Translations under genes and position numbers: made by a program
Notes under the pieces: model-generated
Seen by the model: the letters and a program-made list of their open reading frames with translations, nothing else
Databases searched by the model: none
What the model was told of the DNA's origin: nothing
Origin: Fuerstiella marisgermanici
GTDB taxonomy: Bacteria > Planctomycetota > Planctomycetia > Planctomycetales > Planctomycetaceae
Assembly (NCBI RefSeq): GCF_001983935.1
Contig: NZ_CP017641.1
Location: forward strand, 5,985,001 to 6,049,000
Reading direction: 5' to 3'
DNA: 64,000 nt
Shown here: in pieces, positions 28,242 to 37,937 of the stretch
How the letters are laid out: each line of letters opens with the position of its first letter
Position numbering within the stretch: position 1 is the stretch's first letter

Positions 28242-30710
28242 TTAATCCAAATTCCGAAACTCGGCGGTACACAACATCGCCTGACAAAAGCTGAACGCCG
28301 CCAGGTCGCCGCCGGCTTGCAGAAACGTGAGCGACCGTTGCAACTCGTCCTCATCCGGCCTCCGTGCGAGACACAACAAAAACGCTCGCTGAACCAATTG
28401 CTTGTCGTCCCGAGCCTCCTTTTCCAGCTTAGCCGCCATCGCGCGAGCTCGCGCCTGCACAAAATCGCTGTTCATTAAATACAGCGCCTGCACCGGCACG
28501 TTTGTCTGTTCACGCTCACCCGTCACAAGACTCGGTTCCGCAAAGTCGAACAAACTCAACACGTCCGGCAGCCGATCGCGAATCACGGGCAGATACACAG
28601 ATCGGTGCAGCGAACCGTCCAGGTCCTTTGGCAAGTTGCGATTCAGCCCGATCAACGACACCGGCTTATCGCCGATCTTTGTCGCCACCAAAGAACCAGC
28701 CACCGGCGTCCGCTGCAGTTCTCCCGACGCGACCAGCATCGCGTCGCGAATGGCTTCCGCTTCCAGACGTCGTTTCGGCATCCGCCACAGCCACTGATTC
28801 TCGGGATCTTTCTGAAACGACGCCGACTCAAACGTTGAAGACTGACGATAGGTCCGGGACAGCACCAGCGTACGAATCAGCTTCTTTAACGACCAGCCTT
28901 CGTTCGTGAAACGCACGGCAAGAGTATCAAGCAGCTCAGGATGACTGGGTTTGGCTCCGGACGTGCCGAAGTTGTCTACCGTGGCCACAAGCCCTCGACC
29001 AAAGAGGTGCTTCCAAACGCGATTCACAAAGACGCGACTGGTCAAGGGATGCTGTGTGTTTGTCAGCCATTCCGCCAATTCAAGGCGTCCACTTTGTTCA
29101 CGAGGAATCGACGGCGCGTCGTTTACAAGGATCGCCTGCGGAAACGCACGAGGAACAATTTCGCCTTCACGACCAATTTCGCCTCGAGCCAGCAGCGGCA
29201 CGTTCAGCACCTTGTCGTCGAGAACACCCATCGCCACGGGAACTGCCTTGCCGTTTTCGTCGAGCGTTTCCAGCTTGCCTTCCACCGGTCCCATGCGCCA
29301 AATGTTGCCCAGTACTTCCTGCAAAGTGAATGTCTTCGCCGGTTCTTTCCCGGCAAAGCGAGCAGCCTGAGCGGCGTCGATCTGGGCTCGCACCTCAGCA
29401 AGTTCTGCGAATTGAGCCTTAAGCTTCTGGAACTTTTCCGGTGTCAGCGATTTGTGAAAGACCTGCTGCCCGGGAACTCGTGGCAACACAAGTGGGTCTC
29501 CGCCGCGATTGTTCGCGGGCGATACAAATGTGCCGAAGTATGTTTTACTGCTGGCAAAGATTCCGGCCAACGCGTAGTAGTCTTCCATCGAAAACGGATC
29601 GAACTTGTGATGATGACAGCGAGCACACGCAACCGAACTCGCCATGACGGCTCGGGTGAGCGCATCAATCTGCTCATCCACAAGATCAGCCTTGAACTTC
29701 GCGTCATTGTTTTCGCCCAGGTTCTTGGTGCCGACAGCCAGAAATCCGGTCGCGGTAAGTAGGCGAGCACGTTCTTTGTCGCTGTCGCACGGCAACAGGT
29801 CGCCGGCGATTTGTTCGGTCAGAAAACGATCGTAAGGCACGTCGTTGTTGACGGCCTCAATCACATAGTCCCGATACCGCCACGCATAGGGAAACGTGAC
29901 GTTGGATTCGCCGCCGCTGGATTCGCCAAACCGAGCCACGTCCAGCCAGTGCCTGCCCCAGCGTTCTCCAAAGTGAGGCGACTGCAATAACCGATCCACT
30001 TCGTCCGGCAGTGCCGAGTCCATGCCTTTTGCAGCAACCGTCGACATGAAGTTTTTCAGCGACTTCGGCGATGGCGGCAGCCCCACGAGATCGAAGTGCA
30101 AACGTCGCAGCAGAGTTGCGGCCTCCGCATCCGGCGAAGGCCTCAGATCATTGTCCTTTAAAGCCGCCAACACAAACCGATCAACATCTCCGCGCGGCCA
30201 TTGCGAATCATCGACAATGGGGGGAGACGATTCGGTCGCTGCTTGATACGCCCAATGATCCCTGGCCGCTTCGAACCCGGCCCAATCAGAATCTTCGCCG
30301 CTGTCACCGTCGCCGTCGGCGCGAGGATCGGGGGCTCCCATTTCGATCCACTTTCGGAAGTCAGCAATGACCTTTGCTGACAACTTCGCCCCTTTCGGCG
30401 GCATCTGCAAATCGGGGTCGGCATGCCTGATGGCAGTCAACAGGATACTGGCGTCTGGTCGCTCTGGTATGACCGCGGGACCGCGGTCGCCACCTTTGCG
30501 TATCGTCGACCTTCGATCGACTCGCAAACCGCCTTCCACCTTCGCACCAGCGTGGCACTCGTAACACTGCTTCACCAATACCGGCCGAATCCTCGACTCA
30601 AAAAAAGCTTCGCCGGCAGCACTGTCATCGTCCTCAGCGGCAGCGTCGCTGGCTATGAAAAACAAAGCCCCGCAAAGAAACAGACAGCCGGTTGAAAATC
30701 GATTCGACAT
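28242..30710 (-). CDS. PSCyt1-DUF1549-DUF1553 secreted cytochrome-like protein
   Basis: 822 residues. Signal peptide (MSNRFSTGCLFLCGALFFIA), then planctomycete cytochrome domain PSCyt1 with CYECH at 49-53, DUF1549 (about 150-360, includes HFGERWGRHWLDVARFGES and CARCHHHKFDPF) and DUF1553 (about 540-800, LTSRVFVNRVWKHLFGRGLV). This is the canonical planctomycete-specific layout. The partner DUF1501 gene starts 4 bases downstream. A role in extracellular polymer degradation or electron transfer is proposed for such pairs but unproven; the sulfatase gene upstream supports it. Confidence 0.95.
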   Translation of the reverse strand: MSNRFSTGCLFLCGALFFIASDAAAEDDDSAAGEAFFESRIRPVLVKQCYECHAGAKVEGGLRVDRRSTIRKGGDRGPAVIPERPDASILLTAIRHADPDLQMPPKGAKLSAKVIADFRKWIEMGAPDPRADGDGDSGEDSDWAGFEAARDHWAYQAATESSPPIVDDSQWPRGDVDRFVLAALKDNDLRPSPDAEAATLLRRLHFDLVGLPPSPKSLKNFMSTVAAKGMDSALPDEVDRLLQSPHFGERWGRHWLDVARFGESSGGESNVTFPYAWRYRDYVIEAVNNDVPYDRFLTEQIAGDLLPCDSDKERARLLTATGFLAVGTKNLGENNDAKFKADLVDEQIDALTRAVMASSVACARCHHHKFDPFSMEDYYALAGIFASSKTYFGTFVSPANNRGGDPLVLPRVPGQQVFHKSLTPEKFQKLKAQFAELAEVRAQIDAAQAARFAGKEPAKTFTLQEVLGNIWRMGPVEGKLETLDENGKAVPVAMGVLDDKVLNVPLLARGEIGREGEIVPRAFPQAILVNDAPSIPREQSGRLELAEWLTNTQHPLTSRVFVNRVWKHLFGRGLVATVDNFGTSGAKPSHPELLDTLAVRFTNEGWSLKKLIRTLVLSRTYRQSSTFESASFQKDPENQWLWRMPKRRLEAEAIRDAMLVASGELQRTPVAGSLVATKIGDKPVSLIGLNRNLPKDLDGSLHRSVYLPVIRDRLPDVLSLFDFAEPSLVTGEREQTNVPVQALYLMNSDFVQARARAMAAKLEKEARDDKQLVQRAFLLCLARRPDEDELQRSLTFLQAGGDLAAFSFCQAMLCTAEFRNLD

Positions 30711-30829
30711 TGAACCACCGGTTACGAGTTACCGAAGCCAAGCGCACGCAGCAACGCCTACGGCAAACGAGCAGACTGCGACAATGAGCCTGCCATTGCT
30801 GAATCAACGGACTATAGGCCACCGCCATG

Positions 30830-31762
30830 TTACGGGTGCGTCAGTTCAGAATGTTCGCTGGAATACTTCTGCCACAACACATCCAGGCTCTTCGTAATTG
30901 TATCTCTGTCACCCACAACCAGCCAGTACCGATATCGAAACGTCGATTTCGGCGCCAGATTGATGCGATCAATGGGAGCGACATGCATACACGGTCCGGC
31001 AGTCGGATCGTTGCTAAGTCCACCCGCATGCGGGCCAAAGTTCCAGTGTCCTTTCGTTGTCGGGCTGAATACAGCAATGCCCTGACCGTCAGCGTTAAAG
31101 CAGGCCATCGCATTCTTCGGAGGCGCGGCTTTCCCCCATGGCGGGCCGGGGGGCTGTTTTTCAGGACGCCATTCGCCGTCACCCAGATAACTCACAACGC
31201 GGTTAAAATTCCTCGTGAAGTAGCAGGCAGGAAGCTCCTGCGGCCTGAGGGCAACCGGTCCCCAACGATCACCTTCGTCACGTTGAGAAACGAATTCACA
31301 TTTCACAACAATCGTGTTCGGCAGCGACGGTTCGAAGGACGTCCATTGCCTCATGATTGCCTTTGCTTCTTCGTTTGGCATATCCCAAAGCTTGGGCGTC
31401 GTTTCCGAATACAAGACGCCATCATCGCGTCGAAACGTCGAAGCTCGCGCCCATGATCCAACGCCGCCACCCTGAATCGGGTTCCACGTCCAGGGACTCC
31501 ACGCTTTGCTTTGGCCTTCGGCTGTGCGGTCGAGATGCCGACCAGCGTAATAGGACTGCTGAATCAGTCGGCCCGGGTCAGCAATGTTGACGATGTTGCC
31601 GGGATAGTCTTTCGATGACAGCCATGTGATCGCCGCTCCCTTGCTGCGGTCGATACCGACGGAGGTCACTCCGTTATCGATCTTCAACACGTCTTCAGCG
31701 GAACAGACCGCAGGGATGAACAGGCAGAAAACGGTGATCCAATTGAGTTTGCAAAATGGCAC
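30830..31762 (-). CDS. Hypothetical secreted protein next to a sulfatase (310 aa)
   Basis: It starts with GTG at 31762 and has a signal peptide (MPFCKLNWITVFCLFIPAVC). The mature part begins LKIDNGVTSVGIDRSKGAAI, a beta-rich pattern, and includes YLGDGEWRPEKQPPGPPWG and YRYWLVVGDRDT near the end. I do not recognise a named family; the strand pattern suggests a carbohydrate-associated beta sandwich, perhaps mutarotase-like, but no catalytic residues can be assigned. It lies 27 bases downstream of the sulfatase gene and 119 bases upstream of the DUF1549 gene, so it is likely part of the same unit. Confidence 0.75.
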   Translation of the reverse strand: MPFCKLNWITVFCLFIPAVCSAEDVLKIDNGVTSVGIDRSKGAAITWLSSKDYPGNIVNIADPGRLIQQSYYAGRHLDRTAEGQSKAWSPWTWNPIQGGGVGSWARASTFRRDDGVLYSETTPKLWDMPNEEAKAIMRQWTSFEPSLPNTIVVKCEFVSQRDEGDRWGPVALRPQELPACYFTRNFNRVVSYLGDGEWRPEKQPPGPPWGKAAPPKNAMACFNADGQGIAVFSPTTKGHWNFGPHAGGLSNDPTAGPCMHVAPIDRINLAPKSTFRYRYWLVVGDRDTITKSLDVLWQKYSSEHSELTHP

Positions 31763-31789
31763 TGGCGAATATTCCTATAAGGGATGGTC

Positions 31790-33208
31790 TTAGTCGTTGG
31801 GGTTCACGACGTTTTTCCAGGCGGGATACACTGGCCGAGCCCTTGCATTCCGACCACCTTCCAGCGGCGGCGCTGGCGGCGCACTGTTCAAAACCTGGTC
31901 TAACTTTCGGCGAGCTGATTCGACCGCTTCATTCCCGTTAGCTTGCGCAAGGTTACGCGATTCATCCAAATCCTGCGGAACGTTAAACAGCCGACCGTCC
32001 CGATACAGCTTAAAAGTTTGGTCACGCACAAACTGCGCCCCGGCGAATTTCCCCCAGTACGGTTGATAGTGCCAGAACACCCAATCTCGCGGAGTGCCGG
32101 ATTTGCCGTTTAGCTGAGGCAGGAAACTGCGCCCGTCAATCGGATCGTCTTTGCTGAGTTCCACACCGGCGGCAGCTGCCAGCGTCGGATAGAAGTCCGT
32201 GAAGTCGATCAGATCGTCCACCGCCTTTCCTTCGGGAGTGTGGCCTTTCCAATACGCCACCAATGGCACGTGAGTTCCCATGTCTTTTGTGCCGCCTTTG
32301 CCGCCTCGAATGTCACGCCCGTCCCATGCTGAAGTGATGCTGGTGTTGGTGCCATTGTCGGCCGTGAACAGGATGATCGTGTTTTCAAGCTGGCCGATGT
32401 CGTCCACCTGCTTGACAATTTCCCCCACGATCTTGTCCAGATAATTCACCATCGCCACGAAGTTGGCCTTCTGCTTGGCCTTGCCTTTGGGAGCCCGATT
32501 GGCGTCATGATCGCGCGGTGCGGCGCCGATTGTATCAGGCGTTGGTACGAACGGATTGTGAACCAGAACAGTCGGGTAGTAGACGAAAAACGGTTCGTCT
32601 TTGTTACGCTTGATGAAGTCGCAGACGAAGTCAGACATGATATCCGGGCCGTACTTGTTCAGGTTATCGTCCGGTGTCAGCAGCTTTCCATTTTGCTCAA
32701 GAGGTGGACTCCAGAAACGTTCACCGCTTCCTTTCGCACCGCGAGGTACGGTGAGTTGCCATAGGCAATATTCGTCGAACCCGGCCTTAAACGGCCGCGT
32801 GTTGTCTGAGAAACCCTCAGCCTGATGAGACAGCCCGTTCAGTTGCCATTTCCCGGCGACAGCCGTCTTGTAGCCCGCAGACTGCAGTTTGTGGCCGAAC
32901 GTCTTACTCTGCGGGTCCAGATAACCGAAGTGCGTATAGTTTCGAAAGTTGTACTGCCCCGTCATAATCTTGACGCGAGACGGCGTACATAATGGCGTCG
33001 AATAGCAATGAGTGAACCGAATTCCCTTCGTGGCCAGTTCATCAATGTGAGGGGTCTGGTAGTCTTCAGCCCCATAGCAGCCGAAGCATTCCCAGCTCAC
33101 GTCGTCCGCCATAATCAGGATAACGTTTGGCTTGCGTTCCGCGATTGCCCTGGTGCAGCACGCGAACGACAGTGCAAAAACCAGCAGCGAGATGGTATTC
33201 CTGTTCAT
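31790..33208 (-). CDS. Secreted type I (formylglycine) sulfatase
   Basis: 472 residues from 33208; AAGGAG lies about 12 bases upstream, and a start 7 codons earlier is less likely. Signal peptide MNRNTISLLVFALSFACCTR. Metal-binding MADDVSW (33-39) is followed by the sulfatase motif CTPSR (74-78), whose Cys is converted to formylglycine by FGE. AGKWQLNG and LFTADNGTNT are further family motifs. It removes sulfate esters, probably from a polysaccharide. It heads the same-strand run down to the Nudix gene and is divergent from the DUF1080 gene. Confidence 0.95.
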   Translation of the reverse strand: MNRNTISLLVFALSFACCTRAIAERKPNVILIMADDVSWECFGCYGAEDYQTPHIDELATKGIRFTHCYSTPLCTPSRVKIMTGQYNFRNYTHFGYLDPQSKTFGHKLQSAGYKTAVAGKWQLNGLSHQAEGFSDNTRPFKAGFDEYCLWQLTVPRGAKGSGERFWSPPLEQNGKLLTPDDNLNKYGPDIMSDFVCDFIKRNKDEPFFVYYPTVLVHNPFVPTPDTIGAAPRDHDANRAPKGKAKQKANFVAMVNYLDKIVGEIVKQVDDIGQLENTIILFTADNGTNTSITSAWDGRDIRGGKGGTKDMGTHVPLVAYWKGHTPEGKAVDDLIDFTDFYPTLAAAAGVELSKDDPIDGRSFLPQLNGKSGTPRDWVFWHYQPYWGKFAGAQFVRDQTFKLYRDGRLFNVPQDLDESRNLAQANGNEAVESARRKLDQVLNSAPPAPPLEGGRNARARPVYPAWKNVVNPND

Positions 33209-33359
33209 TGACGCCAGGCTCCTTTTCAATCAGATTGGAATGCGGAGTTGATTCAGGTTCAGAGAATAGGACAATCAGCGAAGAATGTCTTGCGCCGACT
33301 GACTCCCATTCAACGCCTTGACGGCGAACACCAGCACACAATCTTCAACAGGAACAACA

Positions 33360-34148
33360 ATGACTCGCACTTTTATCTCCATCGCCGCGGTCCTGCTGTT
33401 GGCTGGTTCACTTACGGCAGATGACGCGACCGACAAACAGGGCGAATGGGTGTCGCTGTTCAATGGCAAAGACCTGACGGGCTGGACGCCCAAAATTCGC
33501 TATTCAGAACTGGGCGAAAACTTTGGCAACACGTTTCGAGTCGAAGATGGCGTCATAAAGGTCCGCTACGATCAGTATAAAGATGGATTCGGCAACCGCT
33601 TCGGACACCTGTTTTACAAAGACGAATTCTCGCACTATCGGTTTCGCGTTGAATACCGATTCGTGGGCGAGCAGTGTCAGGGCGGGGCGGGGTGGGCGAC
33701 CAGAAACAGCGGCGTCATGATTCATGGCCAAAAGCCGGAAACCATGGACAAGGATCAGGACTTCCCGGTGTCAATTGAAGTGCAGTTACTCGCCGGCAAC
33801 GGCAAAGATCCTCGCACCACGTCCAACCTATGTACGCCGGGCACAAACGTCGTCATGGACGGTAAACTGCAGTTGCAACACTGCATCAGTTCAACATCCG
33901 AAACCTATCACCTCGACAAATGGGTGACGGCGGAAATCGAAGTGCGTGGCAACAAGGTGATCCGCCACATTCTGGACGGAAAAACAGTGCTGGAATACAA
34001 CGAACCGCAACTCGACAAACGCGACAAGTCGGCTCAGAAGCTGATCAAAGACGGCAAGCTTGCACTCAGCGGCGGCACAATTTCGCTGCAGTCAGAAAGC
34101 CATCCGTGTGAGTTCCGCAAAGTGGAAATCATGGTGCTGGACGAGTAG
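33360..34148 (+). CDS. Secreted DUF1080 (3-keto-disaccharide hydrolase-like) protein
   Basis: 262 residues from 33360 (MTRTFISIAAVLLLAGSLTA, signal peptide; GGAAC upstream). DUF1080 concanavalin-like fold: WVSLFNGKDLTGWTP at the mature N-terminus, FRVEYRFVGEQC, NSGVMIHGQ, PVSIEVQLLAGN and HPCEFRKVEIMVL at the end. Some members hydrolyse 3-keto sugars, others simply bind glycans. Its divergent promoter region with the sulfatase gene (151 bases) suggests related control in polysaccharide use. Confidence 0.92.
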   Translation: MTRTFISIAAVLLLAGSLTADDATDKQGEWVSLFNGKDLTGWTPKIRYSELGENFGNTFRVEDGVIKVRYDQYKDGFGNRFGHLFYKDEFSHYRFRVEYRFVGEQCQGGAGWATRNSGVMIHGQKPETMDKDQDFPVSIEVQLLAGNGKDPRTTSNLCTPGTNVVMDGKLQLQHCISSTSETYHLDKWVTAEIEVRGNKVIRHILDGKTVLEYNEPQLDKRDKSAQKLIKDGKLALSGGTISLQSESHPCEFRKVEIMVLDE

Positions 34149-34175
34149 TAGCCGCAGCAACGGGCGAGCCCAGGA

Positions 34176-34439
34176 CTTAGAACCCCTAACGAAACCTGTG
34201 TGGCCGCGTTGTGACGACAGTGGTCGAGATGCAAGGAAAAGTGACGAGGCGACAGACGTCGTCGAGGAGCGCTGACGCCGCAGATCGGCTGCTGTCGTCG
34301 CAACCCTCCGGGCCGCTTGTGGTTCCGCCTCAGGCGGCGGCGTTCGTCGTCGACGACAATTGTCGCCTCCTCCTCACTTCTTGCCTGAAACGAAACCACA
34401 AACGTCGCGGCTCACACAGGTTTGGTTAGGAGTTCTTAG
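34176..34439 (+). repeat. MITE-like ~264 bp imperfect palindrome, copy 1
   Basis: Ends are near-inverted repeats: CTTAGAACCCCTAAC on the left and GTTAGGAGTTCTTAG on the right, extending inward over CCTGTGTG/CACACAGG. The whole element folds back on itself (for example AGGCGACA pairs with TGTCGCCT). Copies 2 (37549-37812, opposite strand) and 3 (54821-55082) differ at only scattered positions. CTTAG occurs at both ends and could be a target duplication. A 72-codon frame is open in all three copies but looks incidental. It lies between convergent genes; 34149-34487 holds nothing else. Confidence 0.85.
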
Positions 34440-34487
34440 GTCCTCGGGCTTGCATGCGGAACTCGCGCCGCACGTTCAACGCGGCAG

Positions 34488-35672
34488 TTACCGACCTGGT
34501 TCGCCAACGTAGACCTGTGCATCGACCGTAGACGTAACGTCTGCCTTTTCATTCAGCACACCATTTTTCCACGTCAGACACGCGTGTCCGGCGGACATGT
34601 GATCGGCGATTTCGGTCATGCAAATTCCGGCGGCCAACAGGATCAGATGGTCACCGTCATTCAGCGGCGCAATTTTATTGCGTTCCAAGACCTCATCCAG
34701 CCGCGACACCAACGTTGGCACGGACGAAGAAATGGTGTTGCCGTAAAATTCCAGGTTGTTCAGGAATTCAATTTCCGGAAACTCCGTTCGAGCCGCCGCG
34801 ACAAGCGCCTTTAGCAGCTTGCCACTGGGTTGATGAGGCGCCACGATCACTCGTTGGCCCGGTGCGCACTGGATTGAAAGCAAGGCCGAACGCAGGTTGT
34901 CCAGCATCAATTCGATCCCGTTCAGAAATACGGGCTCGGGGTTCATCCTCATCACAGTGCGGTCGCCCAGGACGCCTCGGAAGTCGAAGACTTCGGCGGT
35001 CTCTTTATGGAACAGAGGGTCCGGATTCGGTCTCCGTTCTGCAGGGATCCGGAAGTCGTCGCTGCGAACCACCGACATCGGCAGACCGTGCCCTACTTCC
35101 AGAACAGCCGCCGTCGCACCCGCCGACACGATTCCACAGAACAGCCGGTCTGAGCCATCGTGCCAGTATTCCGGTGTCTCAACGGACAACAAAGCCACTT
35201 TGCTGCCGCGATCGCAGTCTTCCAGAAGTAAGCTGCCTTCGGCGGCCAGCTTCAGAAAACCAGAGCAGCCAAAGTTAAATGCCGCGATGCTGCCGGTCGG
35301 CAGGTTGAATGCCGTGGTGATTTCAGCAGCCAGCACTTCGCACGCGTGAACATCGGTGTGCGAATGGCACAGCAGGATGTGCTGAAAGTCACCCAACCGC
35401 ATGTCGGTGACACACTCAAGCCGACGGCAAAGCTGAACGGCGACGTCAATTGGCCGCATCGCCGATTTCAATAGGCGACGATTGCTGATACCTGTCGACT
35501 TTTTGATCGCGCGGATATCTGAGAAGCCGCGATTTCCGCCGAGCTGTGATAGCGCGAGCACTGCTTCGTTGTCCAGCTGATCAAACAGCTCGTCCTGATC
35601 GAAGACATCAACCACGGCGGACAACCCGATAAAATCGGAAGCGCTATCATTGTGAAAAGAAGTGTCCTTCAC
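34488..35672 (-). CDS. 3-oxoacyl-ACP synthase III-like (FabH/thiolase fold) protein
   Basis: 394 residues from the GTG at 35672, chosen for the GGAGA five bases upstream; GTG at 35687 is the alternative. The thiolase-fold catalytic triad is visible: Cys in FNFGCSGFLKL (about residue 136), His in APHQPSGKLL and Asn in YGNTISSSVP. LLCHSHTD replaces the usual substrate-loop sequence, so this is not an ordinary FabH. It may condense an unusual acyl primer or serve a secondary pathway. No acyl carrier protein or other fatty acid gene is adjacent. Family firm, substrate unknown. Confidence 0.85.
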   Translation of the reverse strand: MKDTSFHNDSASDFIGLSAVVDVFDQDELFDQLDNEAVLALSQLGGNRGFSDIRAIKKSTGISNRRLLKSAMRPIDVAVQLCRRLECVTDMRLGDFQHILLCHSHTDVHACEVLAAEITTAFNLPTGSIAAFNFGCSGFLKLAAEGSLLLEDCDRGSKVALLSVETPEYWHDGSDRLFCGIVSAGATAAVLEVGHGLPMSVVRSDDFRIPAERRPNPDPLFHKETAEVFDFRGVLGDRTVMRMNPEPVFLNGIELMLDNLRSALLSIQCAPGQRVIVAPHQPSGKLLKALVAAARTEFPEIEFLNNLEFYGNTISSSVPTLVSRLDEVLERNKIAPLNDGDHLILLAAGICMTEIADHMSAGHACLTWKNGVLNEKADVTSTVDAQVYVGEPGR

Positions 35673-35875
35673 CTGGTCTCCTGGCACCCGTCATGGGCAG
35701 AAATCTGGATACGCCCGCCTTTTGCCGTGCAGCTTTCGCGCGCAGAGCGTAACAGGAAAAACTGTGAGTTAAACCGGAATCCACAACGGTCTGCCGGAAA
35801 ACACACCTGAACGTGCCCTTACGTGCGTAAATCCTGCCAAAACGGGATAAGTTGGCAGTTTTCCTCGGCGGCCTG

Positions 35876-36739
35876 TTACAAAGCGCTCGCCTGATGTTTT
35901 GCCGCATGCAGAGTGTTTTGCAGCAGCATCGCAATAGTCATCGGCCCTACACCGCCCGGCACTGGAGTGATCGCCGACGCAACCTCACAGGCGGCAGAAT
36001 AGTCGACGTCACCAACCAGTTTGTCATCTACGCGGTTAATCCCCACATCAATTACGACGGCGCCCGGTTTGATCATGTCACCTTTTACGAATTCCGGAAT
36101 ACCAACGGCGGCGACCAGAATATCGGCCTGACGAGCGATCGCTGAAATGTCAGACGTGCGACTATGACAAATGGTAACAGTTGCGTCGGCCCCTTTTTGA
36201 ACCAGCAACGCGGCCATCGGTTTTCCCACGATATCGCTGCGGCCAATCACAACCGCATGCCTGCCCGACGTTTTGATGCCCTCGTGTTCCAGCATCTTCA
36301 TCACGCCATGAGGTGTGCACGGCAAAAAGCGAGGCCGCCCCTGCGACATCAAGCCAACGTTCTCCGGATGAAACCCATCCACGTCCTTGGCGGGAATAAT
36401 TGCATCCAGAATCTGCGTCGCATCCAAATGTTCTGGAAGCGGCAACTGCACCAGAATGCCATGCACAGATTCGTCCGCATTCAATTGTTGAACAAGTTCA
36501 GCCAGTTGCTGCTGAGTCGTCTCCGACGGCAGCCGATGCAGCGTGCTCTTCAGACCACACTTCTCACACGCTCGTTCTTTGTTGCGAACGTAGACCTGGC
36601 TGGCCGGGTCGTCACCGACCAGCACAGCGGCGAGGTGCGGAGTGACTCCGGTTGCCGCCACAAAGTCGGCTGTGTCTTTAGAAATTTGCTCGCGAACAGC
36701 AGCAGAGATTTTCCTGCCGTCGATAATGGAAGCTGGCAT
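35876..36739 (-). CDS. folD: Bifunctional methylenetetrahydrofolate dehydrogenase/cyclohydrolase FolD
   Basis: 287 residues from 36739 ([19 protein letters not shown]); an in-frame start 40 codons upstream adds only low-complexity sequence. Motifs: [14 protein letters not shown] with the catalytic Lys, [21 protein letters not shown], the NADP-binding [16 protein letters not shown] and the terminal [14 protein letters not shown]. It interconverts 5,10-methylene-, 5,10-methenyl- and 10-formyl-tetrahydrofolate in the cytoplasm. Monocistronic by spacing. Confidence 0.97.
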   Translation of the reverse strand: MPASIIDGRKISAAVREQISKDTADFVAATGVTPHLAAVLVGDDPASQVYVRNKERACEKCGLKSTLHRLPSETTQQQLAELVQQLNADESVHGILVQLPLPEHLDATQILDAIIPAKDVDGFHPENVGLMSQGRPRFLPCTPHGVMKMLEHEGIKTSGRHAVVIGRSDIVGKPMAALLVQKGADATVTICHSRTSDISAIARQADILVAAVGIPEFVKGDMIKPGAVVIDVGINRVDDKLVGDVDYSAACEVASAITPVPGGVGPMTIAMLLQNTLHAAKHQASAL

Positions 36740-37083
36740 TGCGATACAACGATGTGTGGAACGTGGCGAAAGTGGAACTGCAATCGTACCAATTCCGGCA
36801 ATCACTTTCTCTCCGCCGCCAGAACTACTCCCATCTTTGAAAGACGACCTCACCGCCACCCGGAAATTTGAGCTCCCAAATCAAGAACTGACGCTGCAGC
36901 GCACAACGTGCCACCGTGCTAACCTCAAGGTTAACCCGGTGGTCTCCGCAGTGAGCCGAGCAACGTCATCGATTGATGGGATCGTCGCGACAAAAACCCT
37001 GCTGACCGGACAAAGGCGTCACCGGGGAGAATGCCAACCGAAATCGGAAAGCGCCCGTCGCGTTGCTCAGCTTGCGGTTACGA
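36740..37083. other. Intergenic region upstream of folD
   Basis: 344 bases between the stop of the small lipoprotein gene and the start of folD, both on the minus strand. It should hold the folD promoter. I see no gene, repeat or clear terminator. Confidence 0.4.
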
Positions 37084-37521
37084 CTATTGGTCGGTTTCGC
37101 AGCTCTGAACAAGCTTCTCCATCGCTTCGTCAATCGTGCTGGCCTCTTCTTCCCAGGTGGATCCTTCCTGTCCGTGCAACGTTTTGTCAATTTCTCCAAA
37201 GGCGGCGAACAGGGTGTTGATGTGGCCTTCGATGGTCTTTTTGTCTTCGTCCGACAGATCGCTTTGGGCGATAAGTTTCGAAAGCTCATCTAGCTTGTCA
37301 CCTACGTCGTGCAGAGGTCCATGGGCGGCATCGACGTCGCCTGACGTGAAGCCATCGCGAATCTGGTCGCGGAGTTTCACAATCAGGGCGACCTTATCTT
37401 CGATGCTGCCTGAATCTGCTTGGCTTGCACTTTCGGGCGCGTTTGAAGGCGTGTCATCGCCACAGCCGGCCAGGAGCAGCACGCAGAACAGTGGCAATGC
37501 GAAAAGGTGTCTGAACGTCAT
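37084..37521 (-). CDS. Small predicted lipoprotein, helical (145 aa)
   Basis: Lipoprotein signal MTFRHLFALPLFCVLLLAGC with the lipobox LAGC, so the mature chain starts at Cys20. A short Ser/Asp-rich linker precedes a helical acidic domain (IEDKVALIVKLRDQIRDGF, LDELSKLIAQSDLSDEDKK, TIDEAMEKLVQSC). No catalytic motif. It resembles small unnamed planctomycete lipoproteins that may bind a periplasmic ligand or partner. A MITE-like repeat starts 27 bases upstream of its start codon, so the repeat sits in its promoter region. Confidence 0.75.
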   Translation of the reverse strand: MTFRHLFALPLFCVLLLAGCGDDTPSNAPESASQADSGSIEDKVALIVKLRDQIRDGFTSGDVDAAHGPLHDVGDKLDELSKLIAQSDLSDEDKKTIEGHINTLFAAFGEIDKTLHGQEGSTWEEEASTIDEAMEKLVQSCETDQ

Positions 37522-37548
37522 ATTGGAATTCTCGTTTCTATGGCAGTT

Positions 37549-37812
37549 CTTAGAACCCCTAACAACACCTGTGTGAGCCGCGACGTTTGTGGTTTCGTTT
37601 CAGGCAAGAAGTGAGGAGGAGGCGACAAATGTCGTCGACGACGAACGACGCCGTCTGAGGCGGAACCACAAACGGCCCGGAGGGTTGCGACGACAGCAGC
37701 CGATCTGCGGCGTCAGCGCTCCTCGACGACGTCTGTCGCCTCGTCACTTTTCCTTGCATCTCGACCACTGTCGTCACAACGCGGCCACACAGGTTTTGTT
37801 AGGGGTTCTTAG
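37549..37812 (-). repeat. MITE-like ~264 bp imperfect palindrome, copy 2 (inverted)
   Basis: Opposite orientation to copies 1 and 3. Ends CTTAGAACCCC and GGGGTTCTTAG; CTTAG again flanks both ends. It occupies the region directly upstream of the small lipoprotein gene and may have displaced or supplied its promoter. Confidence 0.85.
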
Positions 37813-37850
37813 TTGGACAGCGCAACCTTTGGCCATTGGCCTGTGTTTCG

Positions 37851-37915
37851 GGTAACCCAATGCGTAAGCGAGGGATTCGTCGCAACTCGATCCCTCGCTT
37901 ACGCATCGGGTTACC
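37851..37915. repeat. Long perfect-arm hairpin (25 bp arms)
   Basis: Arms 37851-37875 and 37891-37915 pair over 25 bases with one mismatch, around a 15-base loop; the core TGCGTAAGCGAGGGA pairs with TCCCTCGCTTACGCA. It lies 22 bases beyond the stop (37938) of the propeller gene on the minus strand. It could be a bidirectional terminator without T tract, or a palindromic repeat unit. The remaining bases of 37813-37937 show nothing else. Confidence 0.75.
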
Positions 37916-37937
37916 ATTCGCACCAGCATGGCGACGT

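Noticed and set aside
34211-34429. 72-codon frame conserved in all three MITE-like repeats
   Set aside because: Differences between copies include non-synonymous changes with no coding bias, and an opposite-strand frame is open as well; palindromic structure explains it better.
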